Shown here in pieces: positions 16,420 through 24,224 of a stretch of DNA of 64,000 nt; positions within the stretch are counted from its first letter, which is position 1; each line of letters begins with the position of its first letter. The position numbers were made by a program, and so were the translations under genes. The notes under the pieces are model-generated. The model saw only the letters and a program-made list of their open reading frames with translations. It did no database searches and had not been told where the DNA came from. This DNA is from Bacteroidetes bacterium UBA1935 (GTDB taxonomy: Bacteria > Bacteroidota > Bacteroidia > Chitinophagales > Chitinophagaceae). The stretch is taken from NCBI GenBank assembly GCA_002337045.1, contig DDFF01000007.1, forward strand, positions 248,001 to 312,000, read 5' to 3'.

Positions 16420-17507
16420 AAACTACCGAAGTAATTTTTAATCTGCCGCATACACTTTTCGTATGCGGCATTTTCTTTGTCCGCATACCAGTCTGCTGTC
16501 ATTTCAATAGCCTGCGTGGCATTCAATTGCGGCTTCCAGCCAATCAGGTTGTATGCTTTGTTACTATCCAGCAACAATAGCTTAGCCTCATGCAGTGGCT
16601 TATCAGGTACAATTATTTTATAGCCACCGGTACCATAGCGGGCAACAAATATTTTAGTCAGGTCCTCTACCGTAAGCGTATCATTTACATCAGGGCCAAA
16701 GTTGAATGGCGTACTTAGACGAACAGGCTCTTCCGTCATCCTCGCTGCCAGCATCAGGTAAGCACCAAGTGGTTCCAAGACATGCTGCCAAGGACGCACA
16801 GAATGCGGATTGCGTAATCCTACTGTTTCGCCAAACTCCAGTGCACGCACTATATCCGGTATAATTCTGTCATCAGAAAAATCGCCACCACCTATTACAT
16901 TACCTGCGCGCACAGAAGCAACTGCTTTCTGATGTTTGCTGTAATCATCAGGATTGAAGAAAGAACGTGTATACGATTCTACAACTATCTCTGCAGCTGC
17001 CTTACTTGCAGAATATGGATCATAACCACCCAGTTTATCATCTTCTTTGAAGGGTGTGCCACGCTCCGGATTTTCATACACTTTATCTGTAGTAATCATC
17101 AGTGCCACACATGGTTGTTGCAAACTACGTACTGCTTCCAGTACATGGCAAGTGCCTTGTGCATTCACCATGAACGTATCTACCGGCTTATCGTAGCTGC
17201 GACGCACTAATGATTGCGCTGCAAGATGAAATACAAAATGTGGCTCAAAACGTACTATCTCACCCTGCAGTTTATGCAGGTCGCAAATATCACCTATTAC
17301 AGAGCTGTAGCATAGCTCATCACCATCTATCAGATTGTATAAATCGTTTGTTTTTTCCGGGGCTAAAGAATAACCCTTTACATCTGCACCAAGCCATTGC
17401 AATATCTGCACCAGCCACGAACCTTTGAATCCTGTATGCCCTGTTACAAAAACACGCTTACCGTTAAATACCGAACGCAGGTATGCTGCGCTTACCACTT
17501 TTTCCAT
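16416..17507 (-). CDS. rfbG: CDP-glucose 4,6-dehydratase
   Basis: A 363-residue extended SDR enzyme converting CDP-glucose to CDP-4-keto-6-deoxyglucose, the second step towards CDP-linked 6-deoxy and 3,6-dideoxy sugars of O antigens. VTGHTGFKGSWL is the NAD-binding motif; YDPYSASKAAAEIV holds the catalytic Tyr/Lys; RAGNVIGGGDFSDDRIIPD and HSVRPWQHVLEPLGAYL are diagnostic for RfbG. The ATG at 17507 is preferred over an upstream TTG at 17525; with it the gene overlaps the end of rfbF by 16 bp, indicating translational coupling. Its 3' coding end contains a hairpin that looks like the terminator of the convergent aminotransferase gene. Confidence 0.93.
   Translation of the reverse strand: MEKVVSAAYLRSVFNGKRVFVTGHTGFKGSWLVQILQWLGADVKGYSLAPEKTNDLYNLIDGDELCYSSVIGDICDLHKLQGEIVRFEPHFVFHLAAQSLVRRSYDKPVDTFMVNAQGTCHVLEAVRSLQQPCVALMITTDKVYENPERGTPFKEDDKLGGYDPYSASKAAAEIVVESYTRSFFNPDDYSKHQKAVASVRAGNVIGGGDFSDDRIIPDIVRALEFGETVGLRNPHSVRPWQHVLEPLGAYLMLAARMTEEPVRLSTPFNFGPDVNDTLTVEDLTKIFVARYGTGGYKIIVPDKPLHEAKLLLLDSNKAYNLIGWKPQLNATQAIEMTADWYADKENAAYEKCMRQIKNYFGSF
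16442..16476 (+). terminator. Terminator of the class V aminotransferase, inside the rfbG coding end
   Basis: TGCCGCATAC (16442-16451) and GTATGCGGCA (16459-16468) form a 10 bp perfect stem with a 7-base loop, followed on the plus strand by TTTTCTTT. It is 22 bases past the aminotransferase stop and lies wholly within the last codons of convergent rfbG. Confidence 0.75.
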
Positions 17508-18265
17508 AAAGGTTCTGTTTGCCAAAGGTGTTCCAATTCTTCTTTATCGCGCAGTGTATCCATACACTTCCAGAATGCATGATGCCTGTATGCAGTTATC
17601 TGTTTGTCAGCTGCCAGTTTATCCATCGGGTAGCGCTCCCACATAATATCATCCGCATCATCGGGTAGGTATTTTGCAATAGATGGTTCTATTACAAAGA
17701 AACCGCCGTTTATCCATGTACCGCTGTCTGCAGGCTTTTCTTCAAAGCTATCTATCACACCGCTCTCTTCCATTTTTATCACACCAAAACGGCTTGTAGC
17801 CTGTATAGCTGTCATGGTACATATCTTGCCGCTTTCTTTGTGAAACTTCAACAGCTCATCAATATTCACATCACTGACACCATCACCATAGGTAAGCATG
17901 AAAGGCTCGTTGCCAACGTAAGGCAACACACGCTTCAACCTGCCTGCTGTCATTGTATCCAGCCCTGTATCTATCAGTGTTATTTTAAAAGGTTCTGAAT
18001 TATTGTTGTGAACCTCTAATGAATTTTTTGAAAGATCTACAGTAATATCTGCATTGTGCAGGAAGTAGTTGGCAAAATATTCTTTTATCATCCAGCCTTT
18101 GTAACCCAGGCAAATAATAAAATCAGTATGCCCGTATGCCGCATATATTTTCATGATATGCCACAATATAGGCTTACCACCTATTTCAATCATCGGCTTT
18201 GGCCTTAAAGACGATTCCTCGGATATACGTGTACCGCGACCGCCTGCAAATATTACAACCTTCAT
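17492..18265 (-). CDS. rfbF: Glucose-1-phosphate cytidylyltransferase
   Basis: A 257-residue nucleotidyltransferase making CDP-glucose from CTP and glucose-1-phosphate. The N-terminal MKVVIFAGGRGTRISEES and RPKPMIEIGGKPILWHIMK are the nucleotide and sugar-phosphate binding motifs; YGDGVSDVN is the metal-binding region; WKCMDTLRDKEELEHLW at the C-terminus is particularly typical of RfbF. It is translationally coupled to rfbG. The two genes supply CDP-4-keto-6-deoxyglucose, but the later enzymes of any known CDP-dideoxysugar branch (E1 dehydratase, E3 reductase) are not in the window. Confidence 0.95.
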   Translation of the reverse strand: MKVVIFAGGRGTRISEESSLRPKPMIEIGGKPILWHIMKIYAAYGHTDFIICLGYKGWMIKEYFANYFLHNADITVDLSKNSLEVHNNNSEPFKITLIDTGLDTMTAGRLKRVLPYVGNEPFMLTYGDGVSDVNIDELLKFHKESGKICTMTAIQATSRFGVIKMEESGVIDSFEEKPADSGTWINGGFFVIEPSIAKYLPDDADDIMWERYPMDKLAADKQITAYRHHAFWKCMDTLRDKEELEHLWQTEPLWKKW

Positions 18266-18317
18266 CAGAAGTAGAATTTCTTTTTATACAGGAACAAATT
18301 TAATCGTAAATAAACTA

Positions 18318-18354
18318 AAAAAAGCCTTGCCGTTGAAGCTGGAAAGGCTTTTTT
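18318..18354 (-). terminator. Terminator after the DUF4292 gene
   Basis: AAAAAAGCCTT (18318-18328) pairs with AAGGCTTTTTT (18344-18354), with additional CC/GG pairing inside. It lies just past the DUF4292 stop and separates the dut operon from rfbF. Confidence 0.78.
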
Positions 18355-18363
18355 AAGATAAAA

Positions 18364-19245
18364 TTATTTTAACTGATAGTTCTTGGGAATACTGAACGGG
18401 ACTTCAATCGGCTGGTCAAATTCCACTTTATTAAAGCTCATTTCCAGATAATGTGACTCCCCATTATTACTGATATTAAGCGCTCTTTCAGTTGCAAACT
18501 TTCGCCCGTCCGTGTTTTCATAAGTGCCATACTGTATCATTCCCTGCACTGCATCGTCTTTAGAGCGCATTTGCAAACTACGCATAGTACTATCTGCTTT
18601 GTTAAAGCCTATCTGTTGCAGCATATCTGCATCTTCTACATCTACAGTCCATGTACCGCCAAAATCTGTTGCATCTTTGGGCGCACCGCCTTTTTGTAGC
18701 ATATTGCCGATAAACAGGTTTTGTACTAATGCGAAGCTAACAGGTATCGGCAACAGCTTGCCGGCATCGGCAATTGCCATTTTATAAACCTCTTTCTGCA
18801 AGTGATAAAGCAAAAAAAGACTATCGGGGGTTATGTAGATACGTGCTACACTTATCATCCCTGCAGCTGCAGTTACATTTACCCATATCGCACTGTCCTT
18901 CTTTATTCGCACATGTGCTACAAACTCCTTCTTACCATCCTTTGATGTATATTCCATCTTAGCCTTACCGCTAAAGGTATTATACACTATCTCATTTTGC
19001 AGCAATGGCATTAGCGATGCAATCAGCATTTGCTTCTGTGCATTAGGTTCTTTTGGTGCAGTTACAACAGTGCCCGATACACCTCCTGGCGTATCTACAG
19101 TATTGGCACCAAAGCGTTCTTTGATGGCATACTTTTTTTCGAACCACACGTTTTTGCGAACGGGCTTCTTATTTGTCTGGCAAGATGTTAAAATGGATGT
19201 AATGGCAATCAACACTACCGAAACCCACGCTATATTAAATTTCAT
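18364..19245 (-). CDS. DUF4292 family lipoprotein
   Basis: A 293-residue lipoprotein; the signal peptide ends in LTSC with Cys22 as lipidation site. The body (FSGKAKMEYTSKDGKKEFVA, VNVTAAAGMISVARIYITPD, SLFLLYHLQKEVYKM) has the half-barrel features of DUF4292, a Bacteroidota family resembling LolA/LolB-type lipid or lipoprotein carriers. A role in outer-membrane lipoprotein or lipid handling is inference. Its start overlaps the TPR gene stop by 11 bp, so it is the last gene of a coupled operon dut-nucleotidyltransferase-TPR-DUF4292. Confidence 0.82.
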   Translation of the reverse strand: MKFNIAWVSVVLIAITSILTSCQTNKKPVRKNVWFEKKYAIKERFGANTVDTPGGVSGTVVTAPKEPNAQKQMLIASLMPLLQNEIVYNTFSGKAKMEYTSKDGKKEFVAHVRIKKDSAIWVNVTAAAGMISVARIYITPDSLFLLYHLQKEVYKMAIADAGKLLPIPVSFALVQNLFIGNMLQKGGAPKDATDFGGTWTVDVEDADMLQQIGFNKADSTMRSLQMRSKDDAVQGMIQYGTYENTDGRKFATERALNISNNGESHYLEMSFNKVEFDQPIEVPFSIPKNYQLK

Positions 19246-20977
19246 ACAGCTTTCTGTCCTTAATTTTTTTGTCTATGTCCGTATTCTCAGTCCCTCTTTC
19301 TTTGGCTTTGGTCCAGCATTCTACGGCTTTGTCTACATTTCCTTGTTTGTAGTAAACATCACCAAGATGCTCCCACAAAGTACCATCGGCATTTTCGCCG
19401 GTGGCATCTATCGCTTTCTGTATATATTCCTGTGCGTCTTTATACTTTCCCTGTTTATATAGTATCCATCCATAGGTATCCATAAATGTTGGCTCATCTT
19501 TCCTTACCTCCAGCGACTTCTTAGACATTTGCGCTGCATCCTCCAGCCTTACACCACGTACAGAAAGATAGTATGCATAGTTATTCAGAACCGTTGCATT
19601 CATCGGGTCCAGTTTCAGTGCATAGTCATAGCTACTGTCTGATGCCGAATATTTCTTAGCATAATTATACGCATCGCCAAGCCCTGTATACATCTGCACC
19701 AGTTGTGCTTTGTTATCTTCGGGCTGCATATCTATTCCCCTTGTTATGGCTTTTATTGATTTAGCATAATCCTTCTTATTCATGTAGCCCACACCATTCA
19801 GGTAATGAAACATGGCTTGATTAGGAAATAACTTCAATGCCCGCTCACTGTATTTTATCAACGAGTCAGACTTATTTCTATCTGTGTATGACAACAACAA
19901 GCTCTCCCATACTTTGTATGCAGACGGGTCTATCTCTAGTGATTTTTTGTACTGTTCAGATGCCTTGTCTATGTTATTATTAAAAGCCAGTACATCTGCA
20001 AAAAAAGCTAATACTCTTGCATTTTCAGGATGCTGATCTGCAAGTACGGTAATGATTTCCAATCCCTGCCTGCGCATAGTGCTGTCATTTCCTCCTTCTA
20101 CTATCATTGGCCCGAGAATGCTCAACTGCACATCCGCATCAAGGCTCTTGTTTGTAACCAGTTTTTTTACATACTCTTCGTACTTCTTCTGGTTGTTATT
20201 CTTTTTATAATACTCAGAAAGTGTTAGCTGCACAGTAGGGTCATCACTAAACTGCTCTTCTATCTTTCTGTACATCTCTGCCGCCTTGCCGGTCAGTTTA
20301 TTATTATCATAAACTTCTGCCAGCTCTGCATAATATTTCCCTTCTTGCGGATTGCGCGCTATCTGTCCTTCCAGTACTTTCACAACGCCATCCACATCAT
20401 TACGCTTCAGCAATAGTTTCTTTTTCATGTCTATTGCCTCTTCATTATCTGGTTCTTTTTCCAGATACTTATTAATGGTGGCAAGTGCCTGATCATACTT
20501 ACCTACGTGCTGATAAAGATTAAATGCTTTCAGCAGATAGTCATCATTATACTTTTCTGTTTTAGCTATTTCATCAAACAGTTTGGCAGCTTCTTCATAC
20601 TGTTTGTTCTGCACTAATATTTCTGCATACTGTGTTTTATACCACACATTGCTCCCATCCAGTGCTATTGCTTTTTTTATATACTCTGCTGCCTTATCGC
20701 TTCTGTTTTCCTTGAAGTAAAGCCTTGCCAGGTCGTAGTATGCACCTGAAGCTTGAGGCTTACCGCTTATTACCTGTAGCAGCAAGCGTTCTTCTTCTTT
20801 ATCATCGCCCTTTATACGAGCACGCAGCGCATCGTAGTATGCCGCATCAGCTTCCAGCCCTTTTACTTCTTCCGATTTAAAATTGCTATTCTCTTTATCC
20901 TGAGCATACAAAACTGCATCGCCACTAAAGAGGAGTAACGATGCAGCGCCAAATATTTTTAGGAAATTAAGACTCAT
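19235..20977 (-). CDS. Tetratricopeptide repeat protein, exported
   Basis: A 580-residue protein with an N-terminal signal peptide (to about LYAQ, residue 26) followed almost entirely by TPR helices; repeats such as YYDLARLYFKENRSDKAAEY, YLNGVGYMNKKDYAKSIKAI and HLGDVYYKQGNVDKAVECW are clear, about 12 in all. TPR arrays act as scaffolds for protein partners; in the periplasm of Bacteroidota a homologous gene commonly accompanies dut and DUF4292, implying an envelope assembly role (inference). It overlaps the nucleotidyltransferase stop by 4 bp (ATGA) and DUF4292 by 11 bp. Confidence 0.88.
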   Translation of the reverse strand: MSLNFLKIFGAASLLLFSGDAVLYAQDKENSNFKSEEVKGLEADAAYYDALRARIKGDDKEEERLLLQVISGKPQASGAYYDLARLYFKENRSDKAAEYIKKAIALDGSNVWYKTQYAEILVQNKQYEEAAKLFDEIAKTEKYNDDYLLKAFNLYQHVGKYDQALATINKYLEKEPDNEEAIDMKKKLLLKRNDVDGVVKVLEGQIARNPQEGKYYAELAEVYDNNKLTGKAAEMYRKIEEQFSDDPTVQLTLSEYYKKNNNQKKYEEYVKKLVTNKSLDADVQLSILGPMIVEGGNDSTMRRQGLEIITVLADQHPENARVLAFFADVLAFNNNIDKASEQYKKSLEIDPSAYKVWESLLLSYTDRNKSDSLIKYSERALKLFPNQAMFHYLNGVGYMNKKDYAKSIKAITRGIDMQPEDNKAQLVQMYTGLGDAYNYAKKYSASDSSYDYALKLDPMNATVLNNYAYYLSVRGVRLEDAAQMSKKSLEVRKDEPTFMDTYGWILYKQGKYKDAQEYIQKAIDATGENADGTLWEHLGDVYYKQGNVDKAVECWTKAKERGTENTDIDKKIKDRKLYEI

Positions 20978-21981
20978 ATATGTGTTGAAAAATCACCGAT
21001 GCTTATATCGCGTGCCTTTTCATTGTAATTTACGCTTTTCCCCAGTAAAGAGTTTTCGATACGCGCATTTTTAACAATGCTGTGTGCCTGAACGATACTG
21101 TTGTTGATGCGGCTGTCTTTAATATGTACACCTTCTTCCAACGATACAAACGGGCCGATTACAGAATTCTGCACTACCACGTTCTCGCCGATAAAGCATG
21201 GCGGTATGATAACAGAGTTTTCCAACCTTGCAGTTTCTGATACCAGACGCTCAGTTTCTGCCTTGATAGCCAGTATACGCATATTGGTATACACTGTCGC
21301 ATCTTTATTACCGCAATCCAGCCATTCTGTTACCTGATCTGTATAGAATTTCACGCCTTTGTTCAGCATGTTGTCCATAGCATCTGTAATCTGGTATTCA
21401 CCTTTCAGCATGATGCCTTCATCTATCAGGCGTTGCAGCTCTTTGCGCAGGTTTTCACCATCTTTGAAATAGTATACACCTATGATCGCCAGATCAGAAA
21501 CAAACTCTTTCGGTTTTTCTACAAATGCTTCAATTTCATTTGCGGCATTCAGTTTTACTACACCAAAAGCGCTCGGGTCGTCTACCTTCTGTGTCCACAC
21601 TATCGCATCCTTATCTTTATCTATGCTGAAAGTAGCTTTGAACAGCGTATCGGCAAATGCGATAAACACATTGCCCTTCAGGCTTTCTTCTGCACACAGT
21701 ATAGCATGCGCTGTACCTTTAGGTTCGTGCTGATAGCATATTTTAGCTTTTGCGCCCAGGCTTTCAGCCACTTTGCACAGGTGGTCTTCTACTTCTTTAC
21801 CAAAGCTCGGCCCTATAATAAATGCTATCTCCTCCACTTTTTCATTGCTGGTAGCAATGATATCTTCTACAAGGCGTTGCACTATCGGCTTGCCTGCAAT
21901 CGGTATCAGTGGTTTAGCAGTTGTAAGTGTATGCGGGCGCATTCTTTTGCCCATACCTGCCATTGGGATAATGATATTCAT
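20974..21981 (-). CDS. Sugar-1-phosphate nucleotidyltransferase with left-handed beta-helix end
   Basis: A 335-residue NTP transferase. MNIIIPMAGMGKRMRPHTLT and KPLIPIAGKPIVQRLVEDI are the nucleotide and sugar-phosphate signatures; FIAFADTLFKA holds the metal-binding Asp. The last ~85 residues contain hexapeptide-like repeats (VIIPPCFIGENVVVQNSVIG, VSLEEGVHIKDSRINNSIVQ) typical of a beta-helix. It is related to RmlA/RffH and GlmU N-terminal domains but shorter than GlmU, without a full acetyltransferase domain. The activated sugar is unknown. It is cotranscribed with dut and the TPR gene. Confidence 0.87.
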   Translation of the reverse strand: MNIIIPMAGMGKRMRPHTLTTAKPLIPIAGKPIVQRLVEDIIATSNEKVEEIAFIIGPSFGKEVEDHLCKVAESLGAKAKICYQHEPKGTAHAILCAEESLKGNVFIAFADTLFKATFSIDKDKDAIVWTQKVDDPSAFGVVKLNAANEIEAFVEKPKEFVSDLAIIGVYYFKDGENLRKELQRLIDEGIMLKGEYQITDAMDNMLNKGVKFYTDQVTEWLDCGNKDATVYTNMRILAIKAETERLVSETARLENSVIIPPCFIGENVVVQNSVIGPFVSLEEGVHIKDSRINNSIVQAHSIVKNARIENSLLGKSVNYNEKARDISIGDFSTHI

Positions 21982-22009
21982 TTCTTATAGTTGAATCTTG
22001 TTTACAATA

Positions 22010-22444
22010 TTATTTTGTTCCCGAGTGCCCGAAGCCACCTGCTCCGCGCTCGGTTTCATCCAGTGTTTCCGTTATAGCCCAGCTTATCTGTTCATATCGT
22101 GCTATTACCATCTGTGCTATGCGCTCTCCGTCTTCTATTGTCTGTGGCTCTGTACTCAGGTTGATGATGGGCACCATTATTTCGCCTCTGTAGTCGCTGT
22201 CAATTGTGCCGGGTGTGTTTACCATCGACAGCCCTTTTTTGATAGCCATGCCACTACGCGGACGTATCTGCGCTTCGTACCCTATGGGTAATGCCATATA
22301 CAAACCTGTAGGTATCAGCCTGCGCTCCATTGGTTGCAGGGTAATGCTCTCTGTGAGCCACGCCCTCAGGTCCATACCTGCCGATCCTGCCGTTTGGTAT
22401 TGCGGCAATTCGTGCGGCGATTTATTAACTATCTGTACATCCAT
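22010..22444 (-). CDS. dut: dUTP diphosphatase
   Basis: A 144-residue trimeric dUTPase that hydrolyses dUTP to dUMP and PPi. The five motifs are visible: AGSAGMDLRA (1), RPRSGMAIKKGL (2), GTIDSDYRGEI (3), NGERIAQMV-like DGERIAQMVIARY (4) and RGAGGFGHSG (5, the flexible nucleotide-closing arm). It is the first gene of the operon that continues with the nucleotidyltransferase, TPR and DUF4292 genes. A TACCTTTG -7 box lies at 22455-22462. Confidence 0.97.
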   Translation of the reverse strand: MDVQIVNKSPHELPQYQTAGSAGMDLRAWLTESITLQPMERRLIPTGLYMALPIGYEAQIRPRSGMAIKKGLSMVNTPGTIDSDYRGEIMVPIINLSTEPQTIEDGERIAQMVIARYEQISWAITETLDETERGAGGFGHSGTK

Positions 22445-22454
22445 TGTCAGGGCG

Positions 22455-22462
22455 CAAAGGTA
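22455..22462 (-). promoter_or_regulatory. -7 box of the dut operon
   Basis: TACCTTTG on the minus strand, 10 bases upstream of the dut ATG, which implies a very short leader. No clear -33 TTG is seen. Confidence 0.5.
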
Positions 22463-22562
22463 ATGCGTTATTGGGTAGGTAGCATATAGAATTACTGCCC
22501 ACTTGTTAAGTCTTTTAAAATGTTAAAAAACCAAATATAAATTATATATAAGTATAATATGC

Positions 22563-22594
22563 TTGTAAAAAACTGAAACTAATGGTTACTTTTG
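22563..22594 (+). promoter_or_regulatory. Promoter of the GH3 gene (TTG-N21-TACTTTTG)
   Basis: TTG at 22563-22565, a 21-base spacer, and TACTTTTG at 22587-22594. Transcription would start near 22600, which rules out the earlier in-frame start at 22592 and supports the ATG at 22643. Confidence 0.72.
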
Positions 22595-22642
22595 TATCCC
22601 TTTTATTGTAACAGGAAAAATTTTAATAAGTATAGCTCAGAA

Positions 22643-24187
22643 ATGGCATTGTTGGGAAATTTAATATCTAGGTCGTTACAGGTTCGGAAAAAGTTCAAAC
22701 TCCCGGTTGCATCTCCATTTTCATATCAAAGACATACTTTAAGGCAATTGCTGGAGCGTGGACAATACACATCGTTTGGCAAGCACTATGGCTTTGGCGA
22801 TATACTTAGCAAAGAAGTAGATTTTGTAAAGGCTTTCAAAGAGCGTGTTCCCGTACATACTTACAACGAGATGTACGACCAGTGGTGGCACCGATGTCTG
22901 GACGGTGAGGAAAACGTTACATGGCCCGGAAAGGTAAAATACTTCGCACTCAGCTCAGGCACTTCTGAATCTGCCAGCAAACACATTCCCGTTACAAAAG
23001 ACATGCTGAAATCGACTAAGAAAGTAGGCTTTAAACAGCTATACAGCATGACGGAATTTAATATTCCGCCAATTGCCTTCCAGAAAGGTGTATTGATGCT
23101 GGGTGGTACCACTTCCCTCTTCGAAAAAGGTGATTATTACGAAGGCGACATGAGCGGCATCAGTGCCAAAAACATGCCTCGCTGGATGTCTAACTTCTTC
23201 TACAAACCCGGACAGAAAATATCTCAACGCCCTAAGTGGGAAGACCGCATCAAACTCATCATTCGCAAAGCACCGCAATGGGATGTTGCTACAGTATGTG
23301 GTGTGCCTGCATGGGTGCAGATAGTACTGGAAGAAGTTATCAAATATCATAAGGTTAAAAACATTCACGAGATATGGCCCAACCTCAGTATCTACATACA
23401 TGGTGGCGTATCTTTTGAACCATATAAAGAAAGCTTTAAGAAACTACTGGGCCGCCCTATAGAGTATATTGAAACCTATATGGCTTCCGAAGGTTCTTTT
23501 GGCTTCAAAGCCCGTCCGGGAGACCACGGCATTAAACTGGTGCTGAATGCGGGTATCTTCTACGAATTTGTTCCATTTACATCAGACAATTTTGACGAAG
23601 ACGGTAATCCTAAACAAAACCCGACCAGCTACCTGATACACGAGGTAGATGAGCATACCGAATACGCAGTAATGCTCAGCACCTGCAGTGGTGCATGGCG
23701 CTACTACATAGGCGATGTCATCCGCTTTACAGATGCTAAGGAAGGTGAAATAGCTATTGTAGGACGTACCAAACAATTCCTTAGCCTTTGTGGTGAGCAT
23801 ATGTCGGTAGACAATATGAACAAAGCCATTGATACGGTTTCGCGCAAACTGGGTGTTACCATTCGCGAATTCACAATTGCAGGTTTTAAATACCAGAACC
23901 TTTTCGCGCATCGTTGGTATGTAGGCTGCGATGACCCCAATGTAGACCCACAGAAAGTAAAACAGATAATAGACGAAACACTCTGCGAAATAAATGATGA
24001 CTATGCCGTAGAGCGTACATCGGCACTGAAAGAAGTGTTTGTAGAAATACTGCCAAACGAAGTGTTTTACGACTACATGAAGTCTATTGGCAAAGACGGT
24101 GCAATGAACAAATTCCCACGCGTACTGAAAAACGGTAAGCTTGCAGATTGGGAAGCTTTCCTTCAAAAAAGACAAGTGAACAGTTAG
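22643..24187 (+). CDS. GH3 auxin-responsive promoter family protein (acyl-adenylate-forming)
   Basis: A 514-residue member of the GH3 family, ANL-superfamily enzymes that adenylate a carboxylic acid and conjugate it to an amine. YFALSSGTSESASKHIPVT is the ATP-binding P-loop-like motif; LNAGIFYEFVPF and YRIGDVIRFT-like YYIGDVIRFTD are the second and third GH3 motifs; VGRTKQFLSLCGEHMSV leads to the C-terminal lid. GH3 enzymes in plants conjugate auxin or jasmonate with amino acids; bacterial substrates are essentially unknown. A homologous gene is common in Bacteroidota. The start at 22643 is set by the promoter position. Confidence 0.87.
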   Translation: MALLGNLISRSLQVRKKFKLPVASPFSYQRHTLRQLLERGQYTSFGKHYGFGDILSKEVDFVKAFKERVPVHTYNEMYDQWWHRCLDGEENVTWPGKVKYFALSSGTSESASKHIPVTKDMLKSTKKVGFKQLYSMTEFNIPPIAFQKGVLMLGGTTSLFEKGDYYEGDMSGISAKNMPRWMSNFFYKPGQKISQRPKWEDRIKLIIRKAPQWDVATVCGVPAWVQIVLEEVIKYHKVKNIHEIWPNLSIYIHGGVSFEPYKESFKKLLGRPIEYIETYMASEGSFGFKARPGDHGIKLVLNAGIFYEFVPFTSDNFDEDGNPKQNPTSYLIHEVDEHTEYAVMLSTCSGAWRYYIGDVIRFTDAKEGEIAIVGRTKQFLSLCGEHMSVDNMNKAIDTVSRKLGVTIREFTIAGFKYQNLFAHRWYVGCDDPNVDPQKVKQIIDETLCEINDDYAVERTSALKEVFVEILPNEVFYDYMKSIGKDGAMNKFPRVLKNGKLADWEAFLQKRQVNS

Positions 24188-24224
24188 GCACAAACCGTAT
24201 CTTGGGCATTAAATTATTGCCCGT

